Part shown: positions 28,063-38,920 of the stretch, in pieces
Layout of the letters: every line of letters begins with the position of its first letter
Numbering within the stretch: position 1 is the stretch's first letter
Assembly (NCBI RefSeq): GCF_011516645.4
Contig: NZ_CP088285.1
Coordinates: 744,001 to 808,000, forward strand
DNA from: Bradyrhizobium septentrionale
GTDB taxonomy: Bacteria > Pseudomonadota > Alphaproteobacteria > Rhizobiales > Xanthobacteraceae
DNA length: 64,000 nt
Direction: 5' to 3'
The notes under the pieces: model-generated
Told to the model about the DNA's origin: nothing
What the model saw: the letters and a program-made list of their open reading frames with translations, nothing else
Databases searched by the model: none
Made by a program: the position numbers and the translations under genes

Positions 28063-29938
28063 CTACGAACCGCCAAGGATTGCGCGCGCTATCAAGGCAC
28101 CGACCACAACTTCCGCTGACTGCTCAGGCGTTTGCTCCATGGTCCTGAGATGAATTTCGGGTCTTATGGGGGCTTCGTAGGACGCATCGATGCCGGTGAA
28201 GCTCTTGATCTTACCGTACTTCACTCTTGAATAGAGACCTTTGGGATCGCGCCGCGTGCATTCTTCGATCGGCGTGTCGACAAAGACTTCGATGAACTCC
28301 TCCCCACCTACCAAGCCGCGCACCAGGTCTCGATCCGCCCTGTAAGGCGAGATAAACGAGCAGATCACGATCAAGCCGCTGTCCGCCATCAACTTGGCAA
28401 CTTCTCCGACACGCCGAATGTTCTCCGCGCGGTCGACATCGGAGAAACCGAGGTCCACATTTAGTCCGTGCCGGACGTTGTCCCCATCCAGCAACATGGC
28501 ATGCCGCGACATTGCAAACAACTTCTGATCGACGATATTGGCAATCGTCGACTTTCCCGCGCCGGACAGGCCGGTGAACCAGATAATGCAAGGCTTCTGG
28601 TTCTTGACCGCTCCTTCCTTCCCACGTCAAGGGGTTGCCAGGCGACGTTTGCAGCCCGTCGCAATGGAGATGCGATCATGCCGGCTGCGACCGTACGATT
28701 GGTATAACGGTCGATGAGGATGAATGATCCGGTCTTGCGATTCACTTCGTAAGGATCGAACGCCGCGGGCAGTGCCGTTGAGACATTGCAAAAGCCGATC
28801 TCATTGAGACTCAGCGTCCTAGCTGCCTGATGCTCACGCGTATTGACGTCGATCTCGTGCTTGATTGCGGTAATGTAAGCGGCTGTGGTCTGCGTCCCGA
28901 TGCGCAGAATGTAGTTGCGTCCGACAATAAGCGGGTCCTCATCCATCCAGATCAGATGAGCGGCGAACTTGTCGGCGACCTGCGGCCGCTCGGTCGGTCG
29001 TGCCAGGAGATCGCCACGGCGGACATCGATCTCGTCTTCAAGCGCAATCGTGATGGCGTCGCCGGACTCAGCGCAAGCGAGATCGCCGTCCCGAGTCACG
29101 ATCCGCTTGATTCGCGCGATCCGCCCGGATGTGGCGACAACGATATCGTCTCCCACAGAAATGCTCCCCGAAGCCACGGACCCGGCATAACCGCGGAAAT
29201 ATTCGGCCGGTTCACCCACTGGACAGGAAAGCGGAACGCCTGGCCCGCGCTGTCGGAGCCGATGTCAATGCTCTCAAGGTGACCGAGCAGGCATGGGCCA
29301 TCATGCCACTGAGTATTACAGGAGCGATCGACGACATTGTCGCCGTACCGGGCGGAGATCGGAATCGGAACGATCGAGGCAAAGCCAAGATCGGCAGCAA
29401 ACGCCACATAGTCTGCGAAGATCCGGTCAAAGATCTCTTTTTTGTAGCTAACGAGGTCAATCTTGTTCACGGCCAGGACGAGATGCCGAATACCAAGCAG
29501 CGAACAGATGAAGGAGTGGCGCTTGGTTTGGACCAGCACGCCCTTGCGTGCATCGATCAGGATGACCGCGAGTTGAGCGTTGGAGGCGCCGGTGGCCATG
29601 TTGCGGGTGTACTGTTCGTGGCCGGGCGTGTCGGCCACCATGAACGAGCGCCGCTCTGTCGCAAAGAAGCGATGAGCCACATCGATCGTGATGCCCTGCT
29701 CGCGTTCGGCTTCAAGCCCGTCGACGAGCAACGCGAAATCGATGTCGCGGCCGGAGGTGCCGTGCTTGGCACTGTCCCGTTCAAGCGCCGTCCACTGATC
29801 CTCGTAAATCAACTTGCTATCGTGCAGCAGGCGGCCGATCAGGGTCGACTTCCCGTCGTCCACTGAACCACATGTGATGAATCGCAACTGATCCTTTGAC
29901 TTGGGTTGGAACGGTTCCACTATCGACTTGGCAAGCAT
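28063..29938 (-). pseudogene. nodQ: nodQ: ATP sulfurylase GTPase subunit fused to APS kinase, two frameshifts
   Basis: NodQ combines a CysN-like GTPase, which with NodP makes adenylyl sulfate, and a CysC-like APS kinase making PAPS for Nod-factor sulfation. The GTPase motifs are clear: GSVDDGKST (G1), [12 protein letters not shown] (G3) and NKIDL (G4). After VQWVNRPN the frame shifts near 29190, and the beta-barrel domain ([20 protein letters not shown]) continues in another frame. A second shift near 28610 leads into the APS kinase with P-loop [11 protein letters not shown] and [12 protein letters not shown]. Rebuilt length is about 625 residues, as expected. The start overlaps the nodP stop. 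As written the gene cannot give a full protein. Confidence 0.88.
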
Positions 29939-30837
29939 CAAAAGTAGCCTTCCCGCTTCTTCTTCTCCATCGAACCGGTTTCATCGGTATCAATCAGGCG
30001 TCCGTGGCGCTCCGACAGCCTCGCGGTCCGCAGTTCCGCGACGATATCTTCGATCGTCGCTGCACCGGACTCAATAGCCCCGCTCAAAGGATAACATCCA
30101 AGCGTACGGAAACGGATCATCCGCATTTCCGGAACTTCGTCGGAGTCAAGCGGCAACCGCTTGTCATCGATCATGATCATCGCGCCATTTCGACGCACGA
30201 TCGGCCTTTGCCTTGCGAAGTAGAGCGGGACAACCGGGATCTTCTCGAGCATGATGTATTCCCACACATCGATTTCGGTCCAGTTTGACATCGCAAAAAC
30301 GCGCATGGTTTCGCCCCGGCGGATCCGTGTGTTGAACAGGTTCCAGAGCTCCGGCCGCTGGTTACGCGGGTCCCATACGTGTCCCGCGGAACGGAACGAG
30401 AGTATCCTTTCTTTTGCGCGGCTCTTTTCCTCGTCGCGCCGCGCTCCACCAAAGGCAGCATCAAATTCGTGGAGGTCGAGCGCCTGCTTCAGCGCGTCGG
30501 TCTTCATCACCTGGGTATGAAGCGCAGAGCCGGCGTCGACCGGATTGACCCCGCGCGCGACGCCCTCCTTATTTATGTGGACGATCAGCTGGAGGCCGAG
30601 CCGCTTGGCTGTCTCATCCCGGAAGCTAATCATCTCGTGGAACTTCCAAGTCGTGTCCACGTGAAGCAGGGGGAAAGGCAACTTTGCGGGATAGAATGCC
30701 TTGATCGCGATGTGCAGCATCGCGCTCGAGTCTTTACCGATCGAGTAAAGCAGCACCGGTCTTTTGAACTCGGCGACCACGTCACGCATAATTTCGATCG
30801 ATTCGGATTCGAGGCGGCGTAGATGTTTCGGCAGCAT
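29938..30837 (-). CDS. nodP: Sulfate adenylyltransferase small subunit NodP/CysD
   Basis: Cytosolic enzyme of 299 residues that forms adenylyl sulfate from ATP and sulfate with its GTPase partner NodQ. Motifs include the PP-loop [16 protein letters not shown] near residue 30, [30 protein letters not shown] and the C-terminal [21 protein letters not shown] chose ATG 30837 ([14 protein letters not shown]), which matches the usual start; a TTG at 30855 would add six residues. It is intact, unlike nodQ. Its association with nodQ in a symbiotic region favours the nodulation paralog over housekeeping cysDN. Confidence 0.92.
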   Translation of the reverse strand: MLPKHLRRLESESIEIMRDVVAEFKRPVLLYSIGKDSSAMLHIAIKAFYPAKLPFPLLHVDTTWKFHEMISFRDETAKRLGLQLIVHINKEGVARGVNPVDAGSALHTQVMKTDALKQALDLHEFDAAFGGARRDEEKSRAKERILSFRSAGHVWDPRNQRPELWNLFNTRIRRGETMRVFAMSNWTEIDVWEYIMLEKIPVVPLYFARQRPIVRRNGAMIMIDDKRLPLDSDEVPEMRMIRFRTLGCYPLSGAIESGAATIEDIVAELRTARLSERHGRLIDTDETGSMEKKKREGYF

Positions 30838-31735
30838 GTGTTCTTTTCGGTGCAAGATCTTTGTGATCGCCGTTTCATGGCTCGAGCCCGGATGAGGAAT
30901 GCAAGCGGCGCAAACGGCTCGCCAAGGCGAAGGGCTCGTCGATCAGGTCAAACACTGCTTGAGGCAGCAGACATGCATACCCGGCATCCTATCGCATTCA
31001 CCGCAGTCCGCCTCACACGTGATCGGGGTGCAATCAGCCCGTGTGGGCTAAGCATCTTGGCTAGATCAGCCAGCGTATTTTGATCGCAAGTATCCAGATC
31101 ACCCTAAGGTATTTTGAAGAGCTGCTCAAGCCGCACGACATCACCCAAGAGCTTCTCGATAGATGCGTCAGGCTTCTGAATGCATCCAGCCCCCTACCCC
31201 ATAAGCTTCTGCGCAAGATTGCCCCGTACAGCAGAGCCACCAGTGAATTCGCCGACCGGAAAATTCTCCTCAACTTCGATGCCCGCTAGGTGTTTGCGCC
31301 TCTCCGCACTATCGATATCGGACGCGGAGCGAAAGTTCTCTGAGATTGCTGTTCAGTTCGATCGATTGGGGGATCCCAGAAGCATTGAGTTGCTCCCCGA
31401 TTGCTCAGCAGCTGAGACGAAGTCAAGGGACCAGCGCGATTGAACGACGATCGGCCGCGCATATGGAAAGATGCAAACAGGGTGGGAACTTTAAGAGGTA
31501 ACCAGACGGCACATGGGACATTGTTGCATCCAATCGATACGATGCTGTTTGCTTAACCATTGAAAATGTAAATGCGACATGCACCTCGCATATGATCGGC
31601 AAGCATCAGTGAAATTCGGCAAGGAGCAGAGAGGTCGACGAGTGGGAAAAGAAACAGACCATCACTTGGCTGGGACTGCCAATTTCGCCAGCTCTTCATC
31701 GGTCGCGACCCAACTACCCGTGGAGGCCGCCGCTG
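30838..31735. other. Region upstream of nodP, up to IS256
   Basis: No complete gene was recognised. Two degenerate nod-box-like stretches can be seen: one near 31065-31110 oriented toward nodP, and one at about 31527-31573 oriented to the right (CATCCAATCGATACGATG...). Both differ clearly from the consensus. A small frame from GTG at about 31642 (GKETDHHLAGTANF...) runs into the IS256 at 31736 and could be the start of a disrupted gene. Confidence 0.4.
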
Positions 31736-32877
31736 GAGCTATCGCTGAAAGTTGGTGACGGCGGGAATCGGGAAGGCGACATATCGTGGGGGTGCTTGAC
31801 GCCTCCACTTCTCCACCGAAGGAGCGATATGCCGTGGCCAAAGATAACATCATCAAGTTGATTCAGCCAGGAAACGTCGACGATCAACTCACCGAAATCT
31901 TGCGCAATGGGGCGCGTGCTCTGTTGGCCCAGGCGGTCGAGGCCGAGGTCGCGGACTTTCTCGGCAAGCATGCCGATTTGAAGACTGCGGACGGCCACCA
32001 GCGCGTCGTGCGCCACGGTCACCTGCCGGAACGCGAGGTTATGACCGGTATCGGTCCGGTCGGCGTCCGCCAGCCGCGTGTACGCGATCGCGAGGCGGAG
32101 GCTACCGATCCCGACCGCATCCGGTTCTCTCCGTCGATCCTGCCGCCCTACATGCGCCGCTCGAAATCGATCGAGACGCTGCTGCCGATCCTTTACCTGA
32201 AGGGTATCTCCACCGGCGACTTCTCCGAGGCTCTGGCGGCGCTGCTCGGCAAGGATGCTGCCGGGTTGTCGGCATCCGCCATCGGCCGTCTGAAGGACGG
32301 TTGGCTTGACGAACACACCGCGTGGCAGAGGCGCGATCTGTCGGCGAAGCGCTACGTCTACATCTGGGCCGATGGCATCCATCTCCAAGCACGCCTCGAA
32401 GACGAAAAGCAGTGCATCCTGGTGCTGATCGGCGCGACGCCGGAAGGCCGCAAGGAACTGGTCGGCTTCACCGATGGCGCCCGCGAGAGCGCGCAGGACT
32501 GGCGCGATCTGCTGCTCGACCTGAAGCGGCGCGGGCTCGGCGTGCCACCGCGGCTCACCATCGCCGACGGCGCGCTCGGGTTCTGGAAGGCCGCCGGCGA
32601 GGTCTGGCCGAAAACGCGCGAGCAGCGCTGCTGGGTACACAAGACCGCCAACGTGATCGCCAAGTTGCCGAAGAGCCAGCAGCCTAAAGCCAAACGCGCG
32701 TTGCAGGAGATCTGGATGGCCGAAACCAAGGCCGCCGCCGAGCTGGCGTTCGACGCCTTCATCGAGAGCTACACGCCCAAATACGAGAAGGCGGCCGACT
32801 GCCTGAGCAAGGATCGGGACACGCTACTGGCGTTCTACGACTTCCCGGCCGAACACTGGAAACACCTGCGGACCACG

Positions 32878-34692
32878 GATGAGATGGACAAGCGATTTTT
32901 TCATGACCGAGATGACGATTGCAGAAATCGCGTACGTCCATTCTTTTGTTCGGCTGCGCCGCGGGCCATTCTTCCGTCCCGGCCACCGATCTCGCAGCCG
33001 CCGCGCGCAGGGGCGGTCAAGGCTGGCCGCGTTTGCGGCCACCGCAAGGCTTGGCCTTGACCGGCCCGAGCACGGCGGCATGCTGGCGTGGAACGGGACT
33101 GCATTCCTGGCTGGCCCTTGCCGTCAGGCGGGATTATCCTTGGTGGGCGCGGGCGACCTCGTGGCGAAGCGTGGCGCATCGGCTGCAAGCGTCACCGGGC
33201 TGCCCTATTTTGTCCTGCCGAGCTGAGGCGCCCGCGCGCCGGTTTTTGGCCGCCGTGGTTTCCATTGCGTCACCAAGCGCTCGTAGCTTTGCTCTGCCTG
33301 GGCGGCAATCAACATCTCGCGGTCGCGCAATGCCTTGATGTTGTAGGCATACGCTGGCCCACGCCGGCTGCCTTTCTGTTGCGGATGTCCGGCTTGAAGC
33401 TGCATCGCGCGGGTCTTGATGGCGACCAGTGCCGGGCGCGCCCACAGGTAATCCTCGCCCTTCGTCAACAAATGCCAGCAAAGCACGGTGAGCTTCCGGG
33501 CCACGGCCACCGCGGCGATCTGATGGCCGCGCCGGGCGCGGATGCGCAGGAAAAACGCATGCAGTGGACCGGGCGCCTTGGCCGCTGCCCAGGCCGCCTC
33601 GACCAGCATGGCGCGCGCGTGACTGCGGCCGATCTTGCTGATGCGGCCGTGATGGGCGGCGCCCAGTCCGGACTGCCGCACCCGCGGGTTCAGCCCGAAA
33701 TAGCTCACCAGCTTCTGCGGGCTGTTGAACCGGCTGATGTCGCCGATCGCCGCCACGATGCCGGCGGCGACCGCCAAGTTGACGCCGGTGATCGTCATCA
33801 ATCTGTTGACCGCGGAATCGTCGATGGCGTCCTGCGCGATCTCGCGGTCGAGCAGGGCCAGATCTTCCGCCAGCCGGTCAAGCTCGCGGACGTGCCGATC
33901 GATCGCCGCGCGCTCATCGTCTGGCAACGGTTGAGCGGCCAACCACGCCCGGCCGCGGCCGTTGAAAAGATCGGCATGCGGGCACTTCGGGATCAGGTGC
34001 GCGTGCAGGATCGAATGCACCTCGTTCTTGAGCCGCGTGCGATGCCGCACGAGCTGGTAGCGCCGCGCCACCAGCCGACGCTTGCGTTCGGTCTCCGCGT
34101 CAGGCGTCCAGATCTGCGGCAGGTACCCGGCCGCCTGCAGACTGGCGAGCGTGCCGGCATCGATCTTGTCGGTCTTGACGTGAGCCTGGGCGATCGCCTT
34201 CACCTGCAGCGGATTGGCGATAATCACCCGTGCCACGAACGGCGCCAGAACCCGCGACACCGCCATGCTGTTGGCGGTCGCTTCGACCACCACCTCATCA
34301 CTGGCCAGCAGGGTCTTGCCAAATCCCTCCAACGCAGTCCGCGTCATATCAATGCGGCCCGCATGTCTGAGCCTGCCGTCCTCCCAAACCACCACCTCCC
34401 CGAAAGTTCGGTGGACGTCGATGCCAATCACCCGTCGCATTCGCACCTCCTGCCAATCAGAATACATGACGGGAGCTACGGGCGACACGACAACTACGGA
34501 TTCGCGCTCTCAGCGCAACCGGGCGAGTCGCAGAGGCGGCCAGCTACTAACTCGAGCTCGCGGCTCATCGTATGCATCGGCCTGCCCGCACCTTCGTGCT
34601 CCCGGTGCCTCTGTCCCGATGGTCGCACCATACGCTACGATCTTGAATATCGCAGCGGAACATCGGCACCGAGAAATCTCATACCGGTTACC
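32878..34692 (-). mobile_element. IS110-family element inside IS256, copy A
   Basis: The boundaries were inferred from where the IS256 coding sequence stops and resumes. The element is about 1.8 kb with no terminal inverted repeats, as normal for IS110. Non-coding ends of about 250 bases (5' of the transposase) and 325 bases (3') could hold the bridge RNA known for this family. Confidence 0.8.
33205..34440 (-). CDS. IS110-family DEDD transposase, copy A
   Basis: Recombinase of 411 residues with an N-terminal RuvC-like domain (MRRVIGIDVHRTFGEVVVWE, VVEATANSMAVSRVL, VKTDKIDAGTLASL) and a C-terminal Tnp_20 domain with the helix-hairpin ITGVNLAVAAGIVAAIGDI and the GLNPRVRQSG block. A perfect AGGAGGT precedes the ATG at 34440. 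The family inserts by RNA-guided, site-specific recombination. The frame is intact and identical in layout to copy B. Confidence 0.92.
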   Translation of the reverse strand: MRRVIGIDVHRTFGEVVVWEDGRLRHAGRIDMTRTALEGFGKTLLASDEVVVEATANSMAVSRVLAPFVARVIIANPLQVKAIAQAHVKTDKIDAGTLASLQAAGYLPQIWTPDAETERKRRLVARRYQLVRHRTRLKNEVHSILHAHLIPKCPHADLFNGRGRAWLAAQPLPDDERAAIDRHVRELDRLAEDLALLDREIAQDAIDDSAVNRLMTITGVNLAVAAGIVAAIGDISRFNSPQKLVSYFGLNPRVRQSGLGAAHHGRISKIGRSHARAMLVEAAWAAAKAPGPLHAFFLRIRARRGHQIAAVAVARKLTVLCWHLLTKGEDYLWARPALVAIKTRAMQLQAGHPQQKGSRRGPAYAYNIKALRDREMLIAAQAEQSYERLVTQWKPRRPKTGARAPQLGRTK

Positions 34693-35130
34693 AATCCCAT
34701 TGAAAGCACCTTCGCTACCGTGCGCCACCGCACGATCCGATCGAAGGGCTGCCTGTCCAACAGAACGGCGCTCGCGATGGATCTTCAAACTGCTTGAGGC
34801 CGCGCAGAAAAGCTGGCGTCGTCTCGATGGCCACAACCAGTTGCCAAAACTCGTTCTCGGTGTGACATTCAACGATGGGATCGAGGTCATCGCCAAACCG
34901 ACTGACCGTCAGCCCATAACCGCCGCCGCCTGACCGGCCGCGCCGTCACCAAAATTTGGCGATAGCTCCCGGCCGCCGCTGGTCCGTCTAGACAAGGGGG
35001 GCGCACGTCAGAACAGCGTCGCCCGGCTTATAATTCAGCAAGGTCCACGCCCGTCCGAATCGTACCAAGCAACTGATTTACATAATCTTTCGGCGTTGCT
35101 CCAATTTCCAATCCGCGCTAGGGGAGGCCG

Positions 35131-35712
35131 GTGAAGGATAGAAATCTGAGCTATGGGCCGCCGGAGTTTCTTAGTCGAGCAACCACCCTCGACAGTTTCT
35201 CTACCGACGGACAGGAGATGGTTGGCCGTTCATGTGGGAAATCAGATCGATCAGTGCGTGTCTCGAAGAGCTTGCCAAATTCCGCGCCAATGTGCTTGGC
35301 ATCACCGGGCCACAGTGGATGATCCTGATGGCGGTGGCCTATTTGGGCAAAGAAAATGGTGTGCCCGTCAATGTGGTGTCAAAGTTGATGCACGTTGATC
35401 CTTCCTTCGTCACGACCCACTCAAAGGTGCCAGAGAAAGGCCGATTTCTGCGGCGTAAGTCCTCCTCCGCAAACGATGCTCGGGTCGTGCAGATCTCGTT
35501 GACGGCCAACACTCGTGAACATCTCGCAACTCTGGTGCCACGACAGCAAGCACTGGATGAGCTCGCTCTTGATGAATTGGGCCTTAAGGTATCAAGCGAG
35601 TTTATTGGGCGGGCTGGCTACATTGAGGCATAGCCTAGAGAAGGCTTGCCATCAGAGCCGCTCCGGCGTTCTGAGAACCAAACGTACAATCGTCAGAAAC
35701 GAAGATGGCTAG
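35131..35712 (+). pseudogene. MarR-family regulator with frameshifts
   Basis: The winged-helix core reads ITGPQWMILMAVAYLGKENG, VNVVSKLMHVDPSFVTTHSK and SANDARVVQISLTANTREHL. The N-terminal part (FLSRATTLDSFSTDGQEMVGRS) is one frame away from MWEIRSISACLEELAKFRAN, with a base missing near 35232. The C-terminal GGLATLRHSLEKACH lies in yet another frame after about 35600. The intact ancestor would have been a DNA-binding repressor or activator of about 170-190 residues. No obvious target gene is adjacent. Confidence 0.72.
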
Positions 35713-35947
35713 CCATGTCGACTTTCCCACCTTTGATTTTTTCTTGAGGCAGCGCGGGCGAAGGTGGGTGTGGTCCGTTCACACGGCCGAAGGCGCGCAG
35801 GTAATGACGGGTTCAGGACGTAGCCGGACCGCCGCCAGCTATCAAGCTAACAGAGCGCCTTTTTTATTGCTGCTGACCGCACCGTATAATTTTGCAGCTC
35901 AAGCTAACAAACAGGCTCGGCAGCTGCCCCTTGCGCGTAAACTTTAA
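35705..35947 (+). CDS. Small hypothetical protein
   Basis: Frame of 80 residues starting MASHVDFPTFDFFLRQRGRR. The pattern RWVWSVHTAEGAQVM followed by ANRAPFLLLLTAPY resembles short proteins of unknown function seen in Bradyrhizobium. No signal or domain is recognisable. Confidence 0.45.
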   Translation: MASHVDFPTFDFFLRQRGRRWVWSVHTAEGAQVMTGSGRSRTAASYQANRAPFLLLLTAPYNFAAQANKQARQLPLARKL

Positions 35948-36856
35948 TCTATCGATATCTTCAAGGTACGAACCTCAGGGTTGCTTTCTTTTGACCAGAG
36001 CTGTGAGTCCAGGGCAACCGAGTCGCGTCCAACTTTTCGATCGTCTATTCTCGCGCTATAACGCACAGCCGACGTAGCCGATCGCAGTGACTCAGAGCAA
36101 GGTGCCGAGTTAAGCCTGACCGTGTCGAGCAATTTCGCCGGCGCCTCCGCATACATCTCAATGCCTGCCAGGATCAGAAGAAAGCTGGATGTCGTCCGCT
36201 GCGGGTTTTAATCAGACGCGGGCCACGACGCGTCGCTCAAGAACCTTTTCACCAAAGATGACGAGACACTGAACCCCTTCGCCGCAGAGACGGGCCATCC
36301 GGCAGTACCAAAGCACTCATTCCTCTACTCTGATCATCCATCCTGGTAGCTTACAAAACCCGTTGCTGCGTGTGCCGATCTGAAGCCTACTTCCCATCTA
36401 TGACAAGGCCCAGGAGCACGACGCATTCGCGTCTCGTCCCGGCGGTCGGCCTCGAGGCAAGCCATCGTTGGTGTCTTGAACGAGAGGTTTTCCCGCGATC
36501 AGACGGCTGAGATCCTCGGCGCATCACAGTTGATGGCTAAACGGGCCTGCGCGAGACTACATCGACAGGCAGATCAGACTGTCGCCGCGCCGCGCCAGAA
36601 CTCTGCAAGCTGTATCTCCCTGCGTTCACCGGATTTGACGCCTCACTACCGCTCGTAATCGCCCCCCTGCGGTGGAGAGTCATCCAGACCGAAAAATTCT
36701 CCGCGTGTGGACGGCAGCTTTGCACCGAATGTACCAGAATTGGGATTGGTAGATCATCCACAGCAATCTGTAAGGCGAATTGCGACCAACTCCAGTGGCC
36801 ATAAAGGGCGGCCCACAAGCCGCCCTATTGTGCAACTTAGCGCGCTGCTTAGTAAG
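35948..36856. other. Gene-poor stretch
   Basis: Only short frames without ribosome binding sites or family resemblance are present. A frame at 36476-36658 begins MNERFSRDQTAEILGASQL but has no supported identity. I see no RNA gene or repeat. Confidence 0.35.
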
Positions 36857-37042
36857 CTATCGCTGATGCCCGAGCCCGATTCCGAGATTGAGGGCCTTTT
36901 GGCGTAGCGCACCGACGCTGCGTTTGGTCATTTTTGATATTTTTATGACCGGAGTCCGAGCCTTCGAATGAACCTTGAGCTCTTTGATATCCGCCTTGGT
37001 CCACTCGCGCCGCTTAACGCGTTTCTTGCTTGCTTTTTTCAC
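36857..37042 (-). CDS. Small basic conserved protein (SANT/Myb-like motif)
   Basis: Protein of 61 residues from a GTG at 37042, preceded by AAAGGAGC. It is highly basic (KKASKKRVKRREWTKADIKE) with the pattern HSKARTPVIKISKMTKRSVG and an ALRQKALNLGIGLGHQR tail. Proteins of this kind are widespread in alphaproteobacteria and probably bind DNA, but their role is unknown. Confidence 0.7.
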   Translation of the reverse strand: MKKASKKRVKRREWTKADIKELKVHSKARTPVIKISKMTKRSVGALRQKALNLGIGLGHQR

Positions 37043-37946
37043 GACTAATGCTCCTTTTGAGAGGGCGGCTTGTAACATAGTTTTTTCGGGACGACGATGT
37101 TAAAAACGAGGCAGTCGCAGGAACTCGCGCCATCATGCAACGTCGGTCATAAGCTATGGAGAACGATGAGCAACCAAATGGCGATGAGCCTGAATAAATC
37201 GGGCAGACTCGTTATTTGTGTTAAGCTCGCGGATGATCGAGTTCTTCTCAAGGATCTTTTCTCGTTCCAGAGAGACATGCGATGACCTATTCCGCGACGC
37301 GGAGCGGGTCAGAGTTCTGGATTTAGCTCATCTAAAGAATGGTCGGCATGATGAGCGCACTGTCGGGAACATTGCGCCGCCGGTACACGGATGATGAAGA
37401 TGGGATTCATGGCCTCGACGCAGTCGAGGAACGAGTATTCGAGGAAACCAAGCGAAGTGTAGGCGCGCCACATTAGGCCCTATGGGATGCCGAACACCCA
37501 CATGCGGCGATGGGGACACGATCCCCATCTTGCCGATCGAGAAGTGCCTGTTGAGAGCTTGAGGCTATACAGCTGACGATTCCAAAGTCAGGCAATCAGA
37601 CAATAGAGGCACCGAACGACACGAAGCCGACTTACCCAACGCTCCGGAGTGCACATAGCTCACCGTCCGATCGGTGCAGTTACGGAGCGAATTGACAACC
37701 TTAATTGCCATCAGAGCCAGACTGTTGCTAATGCAGAACATCGCGTTCTTCCATCACCGCCAATCATCCTGACTGCTATCTGATGGTGCTTCCGATCGAC
37801 GAGCGCCCGGAAGAAGTCCCGGATATGCAGCGATCGGTGAAGGGCGAGGCGGTGTCGTCGACCTGATGTGGCCTGCCGTGAAAGCCGACCGAGACCATCA
37901 GCATGCGGAGCACCGGTCCGTGCGGCGATTGTCTTACGCGCGCGAG
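37043..37946. other. Gene-poor stretch before IS3 copy A
   Basis: No recognisable coding sequence was found. Short frames exist on both strands, including 37097-37285, but lack family similarity. The region is likely decayed DNA. Confidence 0.35.
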
Positions 37947-38026
37947 AGAGCTGGCGCCGGTTGTTTGGACAGCGCCCCGCGGGATTTAAGTGGATTCCTG
38001 CCGGGTTATGCTGAACGCGGGGCCTT

Positions 38027-38083
38027 ACGATTTTGTCGTTGCGTCGGGAGGGCGTAGCCCGACCAGAGCGACGACAAAATCGT
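38027..38083. other. 57-base imperfect hairpin inside IS3, copy A
   Basis: ACGATTTTGTCGT at 38027-38039 is matched by ACGACAAAATCGT at 38071-38083, with a further inner CGGGAG...GTAGCCCG pairing. It follows the transposase stop and may act as a two-way terminator protecting the element from read-through. Confidence 0.75.
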
Positions 38084-38092
38084 CGGCGACGG

Positions 38093-38920
38093 TCATGCGG
38101 CCATCACCATAGCTTGCGTGCCGAAGTAAGCCTCGTCGGGCGTGCGCCCGTCAAGGCTCGAGTGAGGGCGTCCCTGATTGTAGAAGGCCAGATACTTGGC
38201 AATTGACGCTCGCGCCTCGGACACGCTGTCGTAGGCGCGGAGATAAACTTCTTCGTATTTGACCGTGCGCCAGAGCCGCTCGACAAACACGTTGTCGCGC
38301 CAGGCGCCCTTGCCGTCCATGCTGATGGCGATCTTCGCGTCCAGCAGCACATCGGTGAACTCGAGGCTGGTGAACTGGCTGCCCTGGTCCGTGTTGAAAA
38401 TCTCGGGCCTGCCGTGCTTCGCCAACGCCTCCTGGACCGCTTCGACGCAGAAGGCCGCCTCCATTGTGATCGAGACGCGATGGGCCAGGACCCGTCGGCT
38501 GAACACATCGACGACCGCCGCGAGATAGACGAAGCCACGCCGCATCGGAATGTAGGTGATGTCCATTGCCCACGCCTGGTCGGGCCGCTCGATCTTCAAT
38601 CCGCGCAACAGGTACGGGTAGATCTTGTGACCCGGTGCCGGCTTACTCGTGTTCGGGCGACGATAGACCGCCTCGATCCCCATGCGCTTCATCAGCGTCG
38701 CGATGTGGCGGCGACCGGCGTATACGCCCTCCCGCCGCAGCAACGATCGCTGCATACGCGCTCCCGCGAAGGGATAATCGAGATGCAGCTCATCGAGCCG
38801 ACGCATCAAGGCAAGGTCCTCGGCCGAAACTGGCCGAGGTTCATAGTAGACCGTGCTGCGAGCCAGCTTCAGGACCTTCGCCTGGCGCACGATAGAAAGA
38901 TCATGACCGCGGTCGATCAT
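38093..38920 (-). CDS. IS3 transposase OrfB, copy A
   Basis: Integrase-core protein of 275 residues. The DDE residues are in AMDITYIPMR (first Asp), FNTDQGSQFTS (second Asp) and KGAWRDNVFVERLWRTVKYEEVY (Glu), with an HTH_21-type N-terminal region. The start overlaps the orfA stop (ATGA). It differs from copy B at the last residues (VMAA against VIAA). Confidence 0.93.
   Translation of the reverse strand: MIDRGHDLSIVRQAKVLKLARSTVYYEPRPVSAEDLALMRRLDELHLDYPFAGARMQRSLLRREGVYAGRRHIATLMKRMGIEAVYRRPNTSKPAPGHKIYPYLLRGLKIERPDQAWAMDITYIPMRRGFVYLAAVVDVFSRRVLAHRVSITMEAAFCVEAVQEALAKHGRPEIFNTDQGSQFTSLEFTDVLLDAKIAISMDGKGAWRDNVFVERLWRTVKYEEVYLRAYDSVSEARASIAKYLAFYNQGRPHSSLDGRTPDEAYFGTQAMVMAA

Larger units (their letters stand above)
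31834..34933 (+). pseudogene. IS256 transposase interrupted by IS110, copy A
   Basis: A Mutator-type DDE transposase starts about GTG 31834 (VAKDNIIKLIQPGNVDDQLT) and is open to HLRTT at 32877. The C-terminal piece resumes at about 34693 as NPIESTFATVRHRTIRSKGC and ends IEVIAKPTDRQPITAAA at 34933. The C-terminal piece here has one extra base (ATGGATCTT against ATGGTCTT in copy B). The catalytic Asp regions (YIWADGIHLQ, LTIADGALGFW) lie in the first piece and the last acidic residue (NPIES) in the second, so neither part is functional. Confidence 0.9.
31736..34966 (+). mobile_element. IS256 element with nested IS110, copy A
   Basis: The ends are GAGCTATCGCTGAAAGTTGG and, inward from the right, GAGCTATCGCCAAATTTTGG. 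The IS256 transposase is interrupted by an IS110 element (about 32878-34692). The same 3.2-kb structure recurs at 58190-61421. The flanks share GGCCGCCGCTG, with two extra bases at the right junction, so the duplication is less clean than in copy B. Confidence 0.9.

Noticed and set aside
31061..31289. Overlapping open frames of about 70 residues on both strands upstream of nodP
   Set aside because: No family similarity and no ribosome binding site; both-strand openness is expected from base composition.
33088..34797. Long 569-residue frame antisense to the IS110 transposase, repeated at 59542-61386
   Set aside because: It is the GC-rich shadow of the real minus-strand transposase and has no protein-family features.
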